This document shows positions 53,933 to 62,813 of a stretch of DNA of 64,000 nt, in pieces (position 1 is the first letter of the stretch; each line of letters opens with the position of its first letter). The notes beneath the pieces were generated by a model. The model saw only the letters and a list, made by a program, of their open reading frames with translations. It had not been told where the DNA came from and did not search any database. The position numbers and the translations under genes are program-made. The stretch comes from Bin87 sp963692995 (GTDB lineage Bacteria > Chloroflexota > Dehalococcoidia > Lucifugimonadales > UBA3495): positions 1,240,001 to 1,304,000 of the forward strand of contig OY843611.1 of assembly GCA_963692995.1 (NCBI GenBank), written 5' to 3'.

Positions 53933-54464
53933 CGACAACCTCCAGCCATCTCCGTATGGACTTCTGGCTCACCGGCGGCGCGCTGATGCCGGCCAGTTCG
54001 TAGTCCATGGGCTCGCCGTCTTCGGTGGCCCGCCAGGCGACTTCCTGATGGGAGTAGCTCTCAATTCCGGCCGCATTGAACTCTATGAAACGCTGTAGTT
54101 GCTCATCCATCCGCTCCAATTCCCGGGGTGACAGCAACTCCCGGTTGGCCGGCCGGTTGGTCAGCAGCCGGTAGCGATGATAACCCGCGCCGGCGGATTC
54201 CCGCAACGCGGTGGCATCCCCCGACTGTTCCATACGCTCGCGGACCCGGTGCCAATTCTCCGGATAAGGGCCGTGGGGGAAATGCAGGTACGTCGTGCCC
54301 GTAATCGGCGTGCCGTCCAGGATGTAGGCCGCGCAGTCGGAGTAATACAGCAGCTTGACCAGTTTGGTCATCCCGAAATTGGGGTCGTTTTCCGAACGCT
54401 CGCTCAGATAGAGCGCCGCTTCAATCAGCTTGCCAATGTCTTGGGAGAAATTTTTCTGCGCCAT
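53913..54464 (-). CDS. Panacea (DUF4065/SocA-like) domain protein, putative antitoxin
   Basis: 183 residues. The Panacea pattern is visible near the N-terminus: GMTKLVKLLYYSDCAAYILDG.PITGTTY....GPYPENW. Proteins with this domain act as antitoxins of many unrelated toxins (PanAT systems, SocA). The gene overlaps the next one by 20 bases. ATG 54464 follows GGAGAG at a slightly long 12 bases; an upstream start at 54497 is possible. Located between hyuB and the PIG-L gene, away from known phage genes. Confidence 0.8.
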   Translation of the reverse strand: MAQKNFSQDIGKLIEAALYLSERSENDPNFGMTKLVKLLYYSDCAAYILDGTPITGTTYLHFPHGPYPENWHRVRERMEQSGDATALRESAGAGYHRYRLLTNRPANRELLSPRELERMDEQLQRFIEFNAAGIESYSHQEVAWRATEDGEPMDYELAGISAPPVSQKSIRRWLEVVDGAREQ

Positions 54465-54606
54465 GATGCGAATATTCTCTCCTATCCGCCATGCCAAAGG
54501 ATAAGATTGACTGAGCGTAATTCTAGGCTACATCGCAGGGCTTGACAACGCCGGGCCCGGCAAGGGTCAGGGCAGGATGCGACGAGAGGGCCCGGCCGCA
54601 GCGTCA

Positions 54607-55428
54607 TTACAGCGCCGCCAGCAAATCTACGGCTCCGGTCGGGGCTGCCAATTGGTAGTATTCGGTCCCCATAAGCCGCTGTATTACAGCGGTGGGAAGT
54701 TGCTCGAAGGGGCCGTCGTCATGGAGCTGCGTGCGGTGGCAGGACAGGGACGCTAGTTTGGTCTCTACCCACTCCGCAACATCCAGGGTGGTGGTGACGT
54801 CCGCGTCGGGCGTGCCCAGGGTGTCCACGGCATCCACGGCGAAGGGCGGGGTGATACCTCGGTCGGTCATCTCCTGCCACATGCGCTGGAAGACGCTGCG
54901 GGGGAAGCAAGTGTAGTACAGCAAAGGCGTCGCGCCATCGGGGTCGGAAGCGCGGGTCACGGCGGCGGTGGCGTGGCTGCACATCGTCTTGTGGTCGGGA
55001 TGGCCGTAGCCGCCGCTGGGATCGTGGGTGATCACCAGGTGGGGGTTGATCTCGGCGATGATGCTGGCGAGATGCCTGGTGACAGCATCGGCGTCGGCGT
55101 TGCAGTAAGCGTTGGGATGGCGGTTGTCGTCGGTGCCGTCCATGCCGCTGTCCCGGAAGTCCAGGAACCGGAGGTCGCTGATGCCGGTGATGGCCATGGC
55201 GCTGCGAAGTTCCTGCTGGCGCACTTGCCACAGGTTATCGGGGGTCGCCAGAGCGGGATCGCTGATCTCGCCAACATCGCCGTTGGTGGCGCAGACCAGC
55301 GTGATCCGGGCGCCGCCGGCGGCCAGCATCGCCAGCAAGCCGCCGGAGGAGAACCCCTCGTCATCGGGGTGGGCGAAGCAGGCCAACACGGAGAGGCGAG
55401 CAAGGTCAGGGGTGGGTATAGCGCTCAT
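54607..55428 (-). CDS. PIG-L family (LmbE-like) deacetylase
   Basis: 273 residues. Zinc motifs CFAHPDDEGFSSGG at about residue 15 and GGYGHPDHKTM near the middle mark the MshB/LmbE fold. Such enzymes remove acetyl groups from N-acetylglucosamine-type substrates in mycothiol, bacillithiol, GPI-like or secondary metabolite synthesis. ATG 55428 is used; the much longer frame upstream is not protein-like. It sits between hyuA and the Panacea pair, same strand. Confidence 0.9.
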   Translation of the reverse strand: MSAIPTPDLARLSVLACFAHPDDEGFSSGGLLAMLAAGGARITLVCATNGDVGEISDPALATPDNLWQVRQQELRSAMAITGISDLRFLDFRDSGMDGTDDNRHPNAYCNADADAVTRHLASIIAEINPHLVITHDPSGGYGHPDHKTMCSHATAAVTRASDPDGATPLLYYTCFPRSVFQRMWQEMTDRGITPPFAVDAVDTLGTPDADVTTTLDVAEWVETKLASLSCHRTQLHDDGPFEQLPTAVIQRLMGTEYYQLAAPTGAVDLLAAL

Positions 55429-55539
55429 TGCGTTCACTTTTCGGGGAGTACAAAACCACAAAGCCCTGGTTGATGAAAGATTTTGCGGTCCGGCCATAGC
55501 GGTGTACATTGCGGCATCATTGTCAATTGGGGGCACACG

Positions 55540-55896
55540 ATGACCACCGCCTTTGATTATCACGCAGAACGGAGTTGGCATTTTCTGGAACTGGTAGATG
55601 ATGAGGTAGAGCGAGGCGAGTTGGAGGAAGCAAGCGATAAACTGTGGGGCGCCGCGGCTCATGCCATCAAGGCAGCTGCCGAAAGGCGCGGATGGCCCCA
55701 CGGGGCGCATCGAGATTTGGAGGATGCCGTGATGCGTCTCATCGATGACGAGAGCGCTCCGGCAATTTTACTCACGTATTATTCATCGGCAAACTGGTTC
55801 CACGCGCGATTTTACGGCGGCCCGCCCAACGAAAACGTGATTCGCCACGGGAAAGGCCACCTAACTGATTTCATTTGCTTGCTGGAGAGCCTTTAG
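55540..55896 (+). CDS. Small HEPN/PaREP1-like helical protein
   Basis: 118 residues, all helical by composition: ERGELEEASDKLWGAAAHAIKAAAERRGWPHGAHRDLEDAV fits the PaREP1/HEPN type, where proteins of this size pair with nucleotidyltransferases or act as RNases. No RxxxxH catalytic motif is clear. ATG 55540 follows GGGGG. It is the only plus-strand gene in the area and its 3' end overlaps hyuA by 26 bases, convergently. Function is uncertain. Confidence 0.6.
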   Translation: MTTAFDYHAERSWHFLELVDDEVERGELEEASDKLWGAAAHAIKAAAERRGWPHGAHRDLEDAVMRLIDDESAPAILLTYYSSANWFHARFYGGPPNENVIRHGKGHLTDFICLLESL

Positions 55897-57898
55897 CCGG
55901 TTCCAGCAGCAGATTGCCGTAGGGGTCAACTTCGCCCGCCCAGCCGGGCGGCACAACTATCGTAGTATCCAGCTGCAAGAGCAGCGCGGGGCCGGATAGC
56001 CGGTTGCCGGTTTGCAGTTGGTCGCGGTTGTAGAGAACGGTATTGACTGGGCCGTTGGCGAAGACTACTTCGGCATCGCCGACGGCGGCGTGGGATGCGT
56101 CCTCACCGTGGTTCCAGTCCGGTTCCAGTTGAGGCTTTGCGACGGCCAGTTCCAGTTTGAGGCGGAGGTTGACCACCTCGATGGGCAGCGCGGCATCCGC
56201 GTAGCCGAACCGTTGCAGGTGGGCTTGGTAGAAGTCAGCGGATATGTCGCCGGTCAGATCGCCCGGCTCGACCAGCGGCGGGCAGTCCACGGTCAGCTCG
56301 AAGGACTGGCCCACATAGCGCACGTCAAGGAACCGGCGGGGCGTCATGGCATCGGCGCGCAGTCCTTCATCGACGAGCTCGGCACGGGCCTGCTGCTCCA
56401 TTCCGTGAAATTCCGCTTCCAGGCGGGCGCTGTCCAAGAAGTCGCCACGGAGCATCACCGTGCGGGAATAGTCCTTCACCACGTCGGCGATGGCGACGCC
56501 CAGGGCGGACAGGATGCCGGGATGCCCCGGTACCAGGACGCGGGGAATGCCCAGTTCGGCGGCGAGTTCGCAGGCGTGCATGGGGCCAGCGCCGCCGAAG
56601 GGGATCAGGGTGAACTCGCGGGGGTCGTAGCCCCGCTCCAACGAGATGGCGCGGATGGCGCGCTCCATGTTGGAGTTGACCACGCGGATGATGCCCAGCG
56701 CAGTATCGGTGGCCGACGCGCCGATGCCGCCGGCCAGTTGGGTCAGCAGAGATTGGGCGCGTGGTTGATCCAGCGTCATGCGGCCGCCGAGGAACCCGTC
56801 GGAGCGCAAGCGCCCCAGGCTGAGGTTGGCGTCGGTGACGGTAATGCGGTCTCCTTGGCCGTAGCAGGCCGGGCCGGGGTCGGCGCCGGCGGACTGGGGG
56901 CCGACCACCAGCGCGCCGCCGGCGTCCACCCGGGCGATGGAGCCGCCGCCGGCGCCGACGGTGTGAATCTCGATCATGGGAACGCTAACCGGATAGCCGC
57001 CCAAGTTGGCCGCCGTGGTTTCTTTGATGCGGCCGGGACACAAGGAAACGTCGGTGGAGGTGCCGCCCATGTCCAGCGTGATGATGTCGGGGTAGCCGGC
57101 CTGTACGCCGGTATAGAAGGCGCCCACCACACCGCCGGCGGGGCCGCTGAGGATGGTGCGCACGGGCTGGTCGGCGGCCAGGCGGGCGGTGATGCTGCCG
57201 CCGGAGGACTGCATGATGCGCAGGCCGCGCCCCAGCGCCGATTCCAGTTGGGTCAAGTAACGCTCCATTACCGGCCCCACGTAGGAATTGACGACGACGG
57301 TGCTGGTGCGCTCGTACTCGCGAAACTCGGGGAGTATCCGGGACGATATGGAGATGAACGGGCTATTGGGGAGTTCGGCCAGCCGCTGGGCCAGCATCTC
57401 CTCATGGATCGGGTTGAGGAAGGAGAACAGGAAGGATACGGCGACGCCATCGACTTGGGCCTCGGCCAGCAACGACAGCAGCGCGTCCACCGATGCCGGC
57501 GTTAAGTCGTCCAGGATCGCTCCGGTATAGTCGATGCGTTCCGGGAGGCCGAAGCGCAGTTGCCACGGAGCCAGCGGCGTGGGCCGTTCCATAGACAGGT
57601 CATAGAGATCGGCGCGGTTCTGGCGGCCGATTTCAAGGACGTCCTCGAACCCCATGGTGGTGACCAGCGCGGTGCGCCCGCCCTTGCCTTCCAGCAAGGC
57701 GTTGGTGGCGACGGTGCTGCCGTGGATGAAGTCGGCGGTTGCAACGTCAACGTTGATATCGCCAATGCCGGCGGTGATGCCCACCGCCGGGTTTGCCGGC
57801 GTGGAAGGGAGTTTGTGGACGGAGAGTAGGCCGTCCCGAAGGACGGCGATGTCGGTAAAGGTTCCGCCGACATCAATGCCGACTATGGTGGTGGACAT
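55871..57898 (-). CDS. hyuA: Hydantoinase A/N-methylhydantoinase A family subunit
   Basis: 675 residues. N-terminal ATPase loop GIDVGGTFTDIAV, DMGGTSTDVSLC, GAGGGSIARVDAGGALVVGPQSAGADPGPACYG and IPFGGAGPMHACELA are hallmark stretches. It provides the ATP-binding half of hydantoinase/5-oxoprolinase-type enzymes. The gene's downstream neighbour on this strand is PIG-L, and only after about 2.3 kb comes hyuB. Confidence 0.94.
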   Translation of the reverse strand: MSTTIVGIDVGGTFTDIAVLRDGLLSVHKLPSTPANPAVGITAGIGDINVDVATADFIHGSTVATNALLEGKGGRTALVTTMGFEDVLEIGRQNRADLYDLSMERPTPLAPWQLRFGLPERIDYTGAILDDLTPASVDALLSLLAEAQVDGVAVSFLFSFLNPIHEEMLAQRLAELPNSPFISISSRILPEFREYERTSTVVVNSYVGPVMERYLTQLESALGRGLRIMQSSGGSITARLAADQPVRTILSGPAGGVVGAFYTGVQAGYPDIITLDMGGTSTDVSLCPGRIKETTAANLGGYPVSVPMIEIHTVGAGGGSIARVDAGGALVVGPQSAGADPGPACYGQGDRITVTDANLSLGRLRSDGFLGGRMTLDQPRAQSLLTQLAGGIGASATDTALGIIRVVNSNMERAIRAISLERGYDPREFTLIPFGGAGPMHACELAAELGIPRVLVPGHPGILSALGVAIADVVKDYSRTVMLRGDFLDSARLEAEFHGMEQQARAELVDEGLRADAMTPRRFLDVRYVGQSFELTVDCPPLVEPGDLTGDISADFYQAHLQRFGYADAALPIEVVNLRLKLELAVAKPQLEPDWNHGEDASHAAVGDAEVVFANGPVNTVLYNRDQLQTGNRLSGPALLLQLDTTIVVPPGWAGEVDPYGNLLLEPAKGSPASK

Positions 57899-57973
57899 CT
57901 GCGATTATAGCTCCGGCGGGTCGTCGTTTTTGTCCTCGGGCGCCGAGGGCATTGTGGCGTTCCATTCTACCGG

Positions 57974-57993
57974 ATTCCGGCGAAAGCCGGCAT
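57974..57993. repeat. Variant palindrome ATTCCGGC-GAAA-GCCGGC
   Basis: A GG-core variant of the repeat family between hyuA and the alaX stop, with a final mismatch and the usual ATGACGG tail. Confidence 0.6.
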
Positions 57994-58001
57994 GACGGTC
58001 G

Positions 58002-58024
58002 CTGGGCAAAGATCCTTTGCCCAG
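58002..58024. terminator. 10-bp hairpin with GATC centre after alaX
   Basis: CTGGGCAAAG, loop ATC, CTTTGCCCAG, starting 14 bases past the alaX stop on the minus strand. Probable terminator; same GATC-centred design as at 51161. Confidence 0.5.
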
Positions 58025-58037
58025 TTCTATCGACCGC

Positions 58038-58754
58038 CTAATCCAGGGCGATGCGCAGGCGCTTGTTGATGCGGCCCTTGCTCTCGTGTCCGACCACACT
58101 GATGCGGCCAACCTCTCGGGTGTTGTGAACGTGAGTGCCGCCGTCGGCTTGCAGGTCGAGTCCCCTGATGTCGATGGTGCGTACCTCGGTGATGGCGGCG
58201 GGCAGCAGGTTGATCTTGGTGCGGATCAGATCCGGGTGAGCGTCGGCGTCGGCGCGGGTCATGGAAGCAACGCCGATGTCCCGGGCGGCGGCGACCTCCG
58301 CGTTGATGCGCGCGCGCACTTCTTCGGCGAATTCGGCCGACATATTTTCCAGCTCGAAGTCCATCCGCGCCCGGCCCGGCTGCATATCGCCGCCGGTTAC
58401 CAGGGCCCCGTAGTCGCGCCAAACTACGCCACAGAGGATGTGCAAGGCGGTATGGGTGCGCATGAGCACATAACGGCGCTCCCAGTCGATGGCGCCGTGC
58501 AGTTGGGCGCCCACAGCGGGGCGCCGGTTGCCTTCTATGGTGTGCACGATGACGCCGCCGGCGCGACCGACTCGGGCGACCGGATACGCTGCTCCGGCCC
58601 CGTCGGTCAGCGTTCCCACGTCGCAGGGTTGGCCACCGCCGCCGCTGTAAAAGGCAGTGCGGTCCAATACCACGCCGCCGTCATCGGTGACGTCTGCGAC
58701 GGTGGCGTCGAACTCGGACAGGTAAGCGTCGGCAAGGAAAAGCAGTTCAGTCAT
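58038..58754 (-). CDS. alaX: Alanyl-tRNA editing protein (AlaX-like)
   Basis: 238 residues. The zinc motif HTALH (His101, His105) and the later ADGGTHVHNT stretch match AlaX editing domains; the usual CGGTH Cys is Asp here, a variant seen in part of the family as I recall. N-terminal YSGGGGQP is the other hallmark. It hydrolyses Ser or Gly wrongly attached to tRNA-Ala. ATG 58754 fits the family length. It diverges from dnaN. Confidence 0.9.
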   Translation of the reverse strand: MTELLFLADAYLSEFDATVADVTDDGGVVLDRTAFYSGGGGQPCDVGTLTDGAGAAYPVARVGRAGGVIVHTIEGNRRPAVGAQLHGAIDWERRYVLMRTHTALHILCGVVWRDYGALVTGGDMQPGRARMDFELENMSAEFAEEVRARINAEVAAARDIGVASMTRADADAHPDLIRTKINLLPAAITEVRTIDIRGLDLQADGGTHVHNTREVGRISVVGHESKGRINKRLRIALD

Positions 58755-58825
58755 AACAGCCTCTAGAGGACACAAATGCGTCGGGTTCGTTTGGGGCTTG
58801 CGATTATACCAATGAGGCGCCGTGC

Positions 58826-58831
58826 TATAAT
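58826..58831 (+). promoter_or_regulatory. -10 box TATAAT upstream of dnaN
   Basis: Perfect TATAAT, 33 bases before the dnaN ATG. The -35 region at the right distance is poor, so it may need an activator or an extended spacer. Confidence 0.45.
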
Positions 58832-58863
58832 TCGCCGCAAATCATGTTTCGGGTTGGCTAGAG

Positions 58864-60024
58864 ATGAAACTGTCGTGCCTTCAGGAAAACTTGGCCCGTG
58901 GGCTGGGCGTGGTGGGCCGGGCGGTCGCCAGCCGTTCCACGCTGCCGATAACGCAGAACGTTCTGCTGCGGACTGACCAGGGAATGCTGATGCTGTCGGC
59001 GACCAACCTGGAAATCGCCATCACCACGTGGATCGGCGCAATGATCGAGGAGGAAGGGGCCATCACAATACCCCACCGGCTGCTGGTGGATTGGGTCAAC
59101 ACCCGGCCCAGCGACCGTATCGACCTGGACTTGCTGGGGCCTGGGGATGACGGCGGAACGGGAGGCGGGAGTGTGCTGCACCTCTCTTGTGGTCGCGCCG
59201 TGACCCGCATCAACGGCGCGGCCGCCGCCGACTTTCCGCCGGTGCCACAGGTTGACGCCGGAATGGCTGCCGACATCGACCCCGTCGTGCTGCGTTCCGC
59301 CATCGGGCTGGTCGCGTTTTCCGCCGCTACCGATGAGTCCCGCCCCGTGCTGACCGGCGTAGAGCTCAAATTGCAGGAATCTAACCTGATAATGGCCGCC
59401 GCCGACGGGTTCCGACTGGCCGTGTACAAGGGAGAACTGCCCCAGCCGGTGGAACAGGAGATCAAGGTGATTGTACCGGCGCGGACCATGAGCGAAATAC
59501 AGCGCTTGGCTGCGGAGCAGAGCGGCCCGGTCAAGGTGACGCTGTCGCCGGAGCGCGGGCAGGCCCTGTTCAAGCTGGAACACGTGGAGGTGGTCTCCCA
59601 GTTGCTGCAAGGAAATTTCCCCAACTACGATCAACTGATACCGGAACGTTACGAAACCCGGGCGGTGATGGAGTTGGACGACTTGAAGAGGGCCACTCAG
59701 TCGGCGTCGGTATTCGCGCGAGACGGCAGCAACACCGTGCGCCTGGAGATGATGCCCCAGGAGGATGCCGAGGGCGGGCAGCTCAAGGTGTCGGCCCGTT
59801 CCGAGGAAGTGGGCGACAGTCTGGACGAGCTGGACATTGACCAAATGGACGGCGAAGACGCGAAAATCGCGTTCAACGCGCGGTATCTACAGGATATCGT
59901 CAACGTGCTGGGCCGCGGCAAAGTCGCCATTGAAGTCACCAACCCGTCAAGCCCCGGCGTATTCCGACCGGCCGATTCGGACCGTTACGTACATGTGGTG
60001 ATGCCGATGTACGTCCAGTGGTAA
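58864..60024 (+). CDS. dnaN: DNA polymerase III beta subunit (sliding clamp)
   Basis: 386 residues with the three-domain clamp layout. Typical stretches: VGRAVASRSTLPITQNVLL, SAATDESRPVLTGV, and the end RPADSDRYVHVVMPMYV. It tethers polymerase III to DNA. Usually it lies beside dnaA near the origin; here it is followed by glmU and no dnaA, gyrB or DnaA-box cluster is seen, so this is probably not the replication origin. Confidence 0.95.
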   Translation: MKLSCLQENLARGLGVVGRAVASRSTLPITQNVLLRTDQGMLMLSATNLEIAITTWIGAMIEEEGAITIPHRLLVDWVNTRPSDRIDLDLLGPGDDGGTGGGSVLHLSCGRAVTRINGAAAADFPPVPQVDAGMAADIDPVVLRSAIGLVAFSAATDESRPVLTGVELKLQESNLIMAAADGFRLAVYKGELPQPVEQEIKVIVPARTMSEIQRLAAEQSGPVKVTLSPERGQALFKLEHVEVVSQLLQGNFPNYDQLIPERYETRAVMELDDLKRATQSASVFARDGSNTVRLEMMPQEDAEGGQLKVSARSEEVGDSLDELDIDQMDGEDAKIAFNARYLQDIVNVLGRGKVAIEVTNPSSPGVFRPADSDRYVHVVMPMYVQW

Positions 60025-60032
60025 CAAATCCG

Positions 60033-61445
60033 ATGGATAGAAGCATGAACACTGCGGGAGTGGGCGGGGATGTTGTCGGAATTGTGCTGGCCGCCGGACG
60101 AGGCAGCAGAATGCGTTCGCGTAAGCCCAAACCCCTGCATCGCGCCGTCGGAAAGGAATTGATTCGTTACCCGGTTGATTTGCTGTCGGCTTGCGGAGTG
60201 GAACGCATCGTGGTGGTGGTCTCACCCGATAACCGGGATGCAATCGGCGATTTGCTGGGGGAGCGGGTGAAGTACGCAGTGCAACCGGAGCCCCAAGGCA
60301 CCGGCGACGCTCTGGCCTGCGGCCTGGCGGCATTGCCCGGCGTGCCGTCCCTGCTGGTGGTATTGTCCGGGGATACTCCGCTGGTTCGCTCCGAATCGGT
60401 GCGGCAGCTGGTAGAGGATCACTGCGCGGACGCCGGGCGTCGCATGACCATCCTGTCTGCGACGGACGTGTTCAGCGGCGATTTGGGCCGCATCCGGCGA
60501 GGCAGCGCGGAAGGACCCGGAGGCGCTGCTCCGGTCACTGCCGTCATCGAGGCGGCCGACCTGCCGGACGCCGCAACCGGCCCGGAGGAAGTTAACGCCG
60601 GAGTGTATTGTTTCGACGGCCACTGGCTGGCCGAAACTGTGATGTCCATTCCTCCGGCCGCGTCGGGAGAACGCTACCTCACCGCGCTGGCAGCCCTGGC
60701 AGCCGGCGCGGGAGACGGCGTCGCCGCGTTGCCCGTAGCCTGGCCCGACGAAGCCATGGGAGTGAATGACCGGAAGCAATTGGCGGCCGCCGAAACCGTG
60801 CTGCGAGACCGGATCAACCTGCACTGGATGGAGTCGGGCGTCACCATCATGGATACGGCCACAACCTATATTGACGCTGATGTGACCATCGGCTGCGATA
60901 CGGTGGTGCTGCCCAATACCATGCTGTCCGGGGGAACGGTCATCGGAGAGGACTGCGAGGTTGGCCCCAACGCCATGATCCGCGACACGGTCATCGGAGA
61001 TCGTTGCCGCATCGTCGCCTCGGCGCTGGAGGGAGCCAGGGTGGAATCCGACGTTGGCATCGGCCCCTATAGCCATCTGCGCCCCGGCTCGCTGATTGAA
61101 ACCGGCGCGCATCTCGGCAACTACGTAGAAGTCAAGAACAGTCGGGTCGGCGCCGCCGCCGCCGTCGGACATTTTTCCTATCTCGGCGATGCCGACATCG
61201 GGGCGGGAGCGAACATCGGCGCGGGAACCATCACCTGCAACTACGACGGCGTGAACAAACACTGGACCGTCATCGGCGATGGGGCCTTTATCGGCTGCGA
61301 TACCATGCTGGTAGCCCCGGTGACGGTTGGCGCCGGCGCCGCCACCGGCGCTGGCGCGGTGGTGCTCCGGGATGTTCCGGAGGCTAGACTAGCCGTCGGC
61401 GTTCCTGCTAAACTCCTGCCGCCACCGGAGAAGGAGCAAGATTGA
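60033..61445 (+). CDS. glmU: Bifunctional GlmU (N-acetylglucosamine-1-P uridyltransferase/acetyltransferase)
   Basis: 470 residues. N-terminal pyrophosphorylase motif VGIVLAAGRGSRMRS with later LSGDTPLV, and a C-terminal left-handed beta-helix with hexapeptide repeats, including VEVKNSRVGAAAAVGHFSYLGDADIGAGANIGAGT. It makes UDP-N-acetylglucosamine for cell wall and lipid synthesis. The start is ATG 60033 (an upstream GTG at 60018 overlaps dnaN). Confidence 0.94.
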   Translation: MDRSMNTAGVGGDVVGIVLAAGRGSRMRSRKPKPLHRAVGKELIRYPVDLLSACGVERIVVVVSPDNRDAIGDLLGERVKYAVQPEPQGTGDALACGLAALPGVPSLLVVLSGDTPLVRSESVRQLVEDHCADAGRRMTILSATDVFSGDLGRIRRGSAEGPGGAAPVTAVIEAADLPDAATGPEEVNAGVYCFDGHWLAETVMSIPPAASGERYLTALAALAAGAGDGVAALPVAWPDEAMGVNDRKQLAAAETVLRDRINLHWMESGVTIMDTATTYIDADVTIGCDTVVLPNTMLSGGTVIGEDCEVGPNAMIRDTVIGDRCRIVASALEGARVESDVGIGPYSHLRPGSLIETGAHLGNYVEVKNSRVGAAAAVGHFSYLGDADIGAGANIGAGTITCNYDGVNKHWTVIGDGAFIGCDTMLVAPVTVGAGAATGAGAVVLRDVPEARLAVGVPAKLLPPPEKEQD

Positions 61446-61544
61446 TCCCAAGACGACAGGGAAACTCGTTGATCCGGCGGGTTACGGCACCGTCCCACGA
61501 TCGTCCCATAGCGGCGTCGATTGCGTCGGCAGAGGGCCATCGGC

Positions 61545-62813
61545 TTGGATACTGATAGTAGCTTACCACCGTTATTGCTTCTGGCAGCATCGCTGCTGAT
61601 CTTCGCTTGGACGAGCATCGCGGCTGCGTCGCGTCGGCAGCCGCCGGCCTTCGCGGTACTGTGGGCCCAACCCCGGTCTCCAGCCATAGTCGTGTTGCGG
61701 GTGACTGCCGCCGCGACGGCGGGAGTGTCTGCCCTCGGCGTTACGTCGGCGCTGGCGTCCGATTGGCCCACGCCGGTTCTCTTGCCGGCGGCGACCCTGG
61801 CGGCGGCCGCCGCTCTGATTATTCTGCACCTTCTGGTGGAATGGTGGGCTACGCTATTCCCCGACGCGGCGCGGCGCTTTGCCTACCCGGGCCGTTGGTG
61901 GTCAGACCCGGTAACGTCTTCCGGCAACGGAGACTGGTCGCCTCCCAACGGAACTAACGGACAAACCGTGTCGGCGGATGCGCGACTACCGGACCCGAAC
62001 CGGGCCAATTGGGAACCGCCGCCGCTGACGCCCGCCGAAATCATGAGACTGGATTCCCATGACATCCACATGGTGCGCTCGATCAGCCGGATGGACGATT
62101 TGGATGTTAGGGAAATTATGGTGCCCAGCCTGGATGTCGCTGCGGTTGCCGTGTCCTCCTCCATGCAGGAACTAGTGGACGTATTGATTTCGACCAAGCA
62201 CAGCCGCCTGCCCGTCTATCGCGGCACGATGGACGACGTTGTGGGGGTAATCCACATCAGCGACGTGTTGCTGACCCTGGCCAGCGGGCCGTCGGAGGTA
62301 TCCACGGAAAGCATCATGCGGGAGCCGGAGTTCGTGGCTGAGAATATGGCGGTGGACGACCTGTTGCAGCTGATGCGCGAAAAGAATCTCCAAATGGCCA
62401 TCGTGGTGGATGAATACGGCGGGGTCGAAGGGATAGTTACCCTGGAGGATGTGCTGGAGGAAATCGTTGGCGACATCGATGATGAGTTCGCGGAAGATAC
62501 CGACGAACTCACGACCGTGGGTGATGGATCGTGGCTGGTGAACGCGACTATGCCGGCGGTAGAGTTAGCGGAGGCCATGGGCATAGAGTTAGACCACGGG
62601 GAGGTGAACACGATCGGCGGGTTTGTCTATGCCCAGCTGGGACGCATGGCAACGGTGGGCGATGTGGTCACCGCGGCTGGCCTCACCATCGAAGTTACCC
62701 AGGTGCGCGGACGGCGCATCCATCAGTTGCGGCTATCGGCCGACGGCGGGGAGGGTGGGGAGGCCAGGGTGAAGAACCGAAAGGGCGCGGAAAGCGTTCA
62801 GCCGGGAAATTAA
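61545..62813 (+). CDS. CBS-domain CorC/HlyC-like membrane protein
   Basis: 422 residues from TTG 61545 (AGAGGG eight bases upstream); an alternative TTG start is at 61521. Two or three hydrophobic stretches, then a pair of CBS domains (REIMVPSLDVAAVAVSSSM and ESIMREPEFVAENMAVDDLLQLM), ending in a CorC/HlyC domain (GDGSWLVNATMPAVELAEAM...TIGGFVYAQLGR). Family members export Mg/Co ions or regulate transport; the membrane part is shorter than the full DUF21 type. Confidence 0.85.
   Translation: MDTDSSLPPLLLLAASLLIFAWTSIAAASRRQPPAFAVLWAQPRSPAIVVLRVTAAATAGVSALGVTSALASDWPTPVLLPAATLAAAAALIILHLLVEWWATLFPDAARRFAYPGRWWSDPVTSSGNGDWSPPNGTNGQTVSADARLPDPNRANWEPPPLTPAEIMRLDSHDIHMVRSISRMDDLDVREIMVPSLDVAAVAVSSSMQELVDVLISTKHSRLPVYRGTMDDVVGVIHISDVLLTLASGPSEVSTESIMREPEFVAENMAVDDLLQLMREKNLQMAIVVDEYGGVEGIVTLEDVLEEIVGDIDDEFAEDTDELTTVGDGSWLVNATMPAVELAEAMGIELDHGEVNTIGGFVYAQLGRMATVGDVVTAAGLTIEVTQVRGRRIHQLRLSADGGEGGEARVKNRKGAESVQPGN

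Noticed and set aside
58755..58863. Replication origin next to dnaN
   Set aside because: No DnaA-box cluster, AT-rich unwinding stretch or dnaA gene seen.
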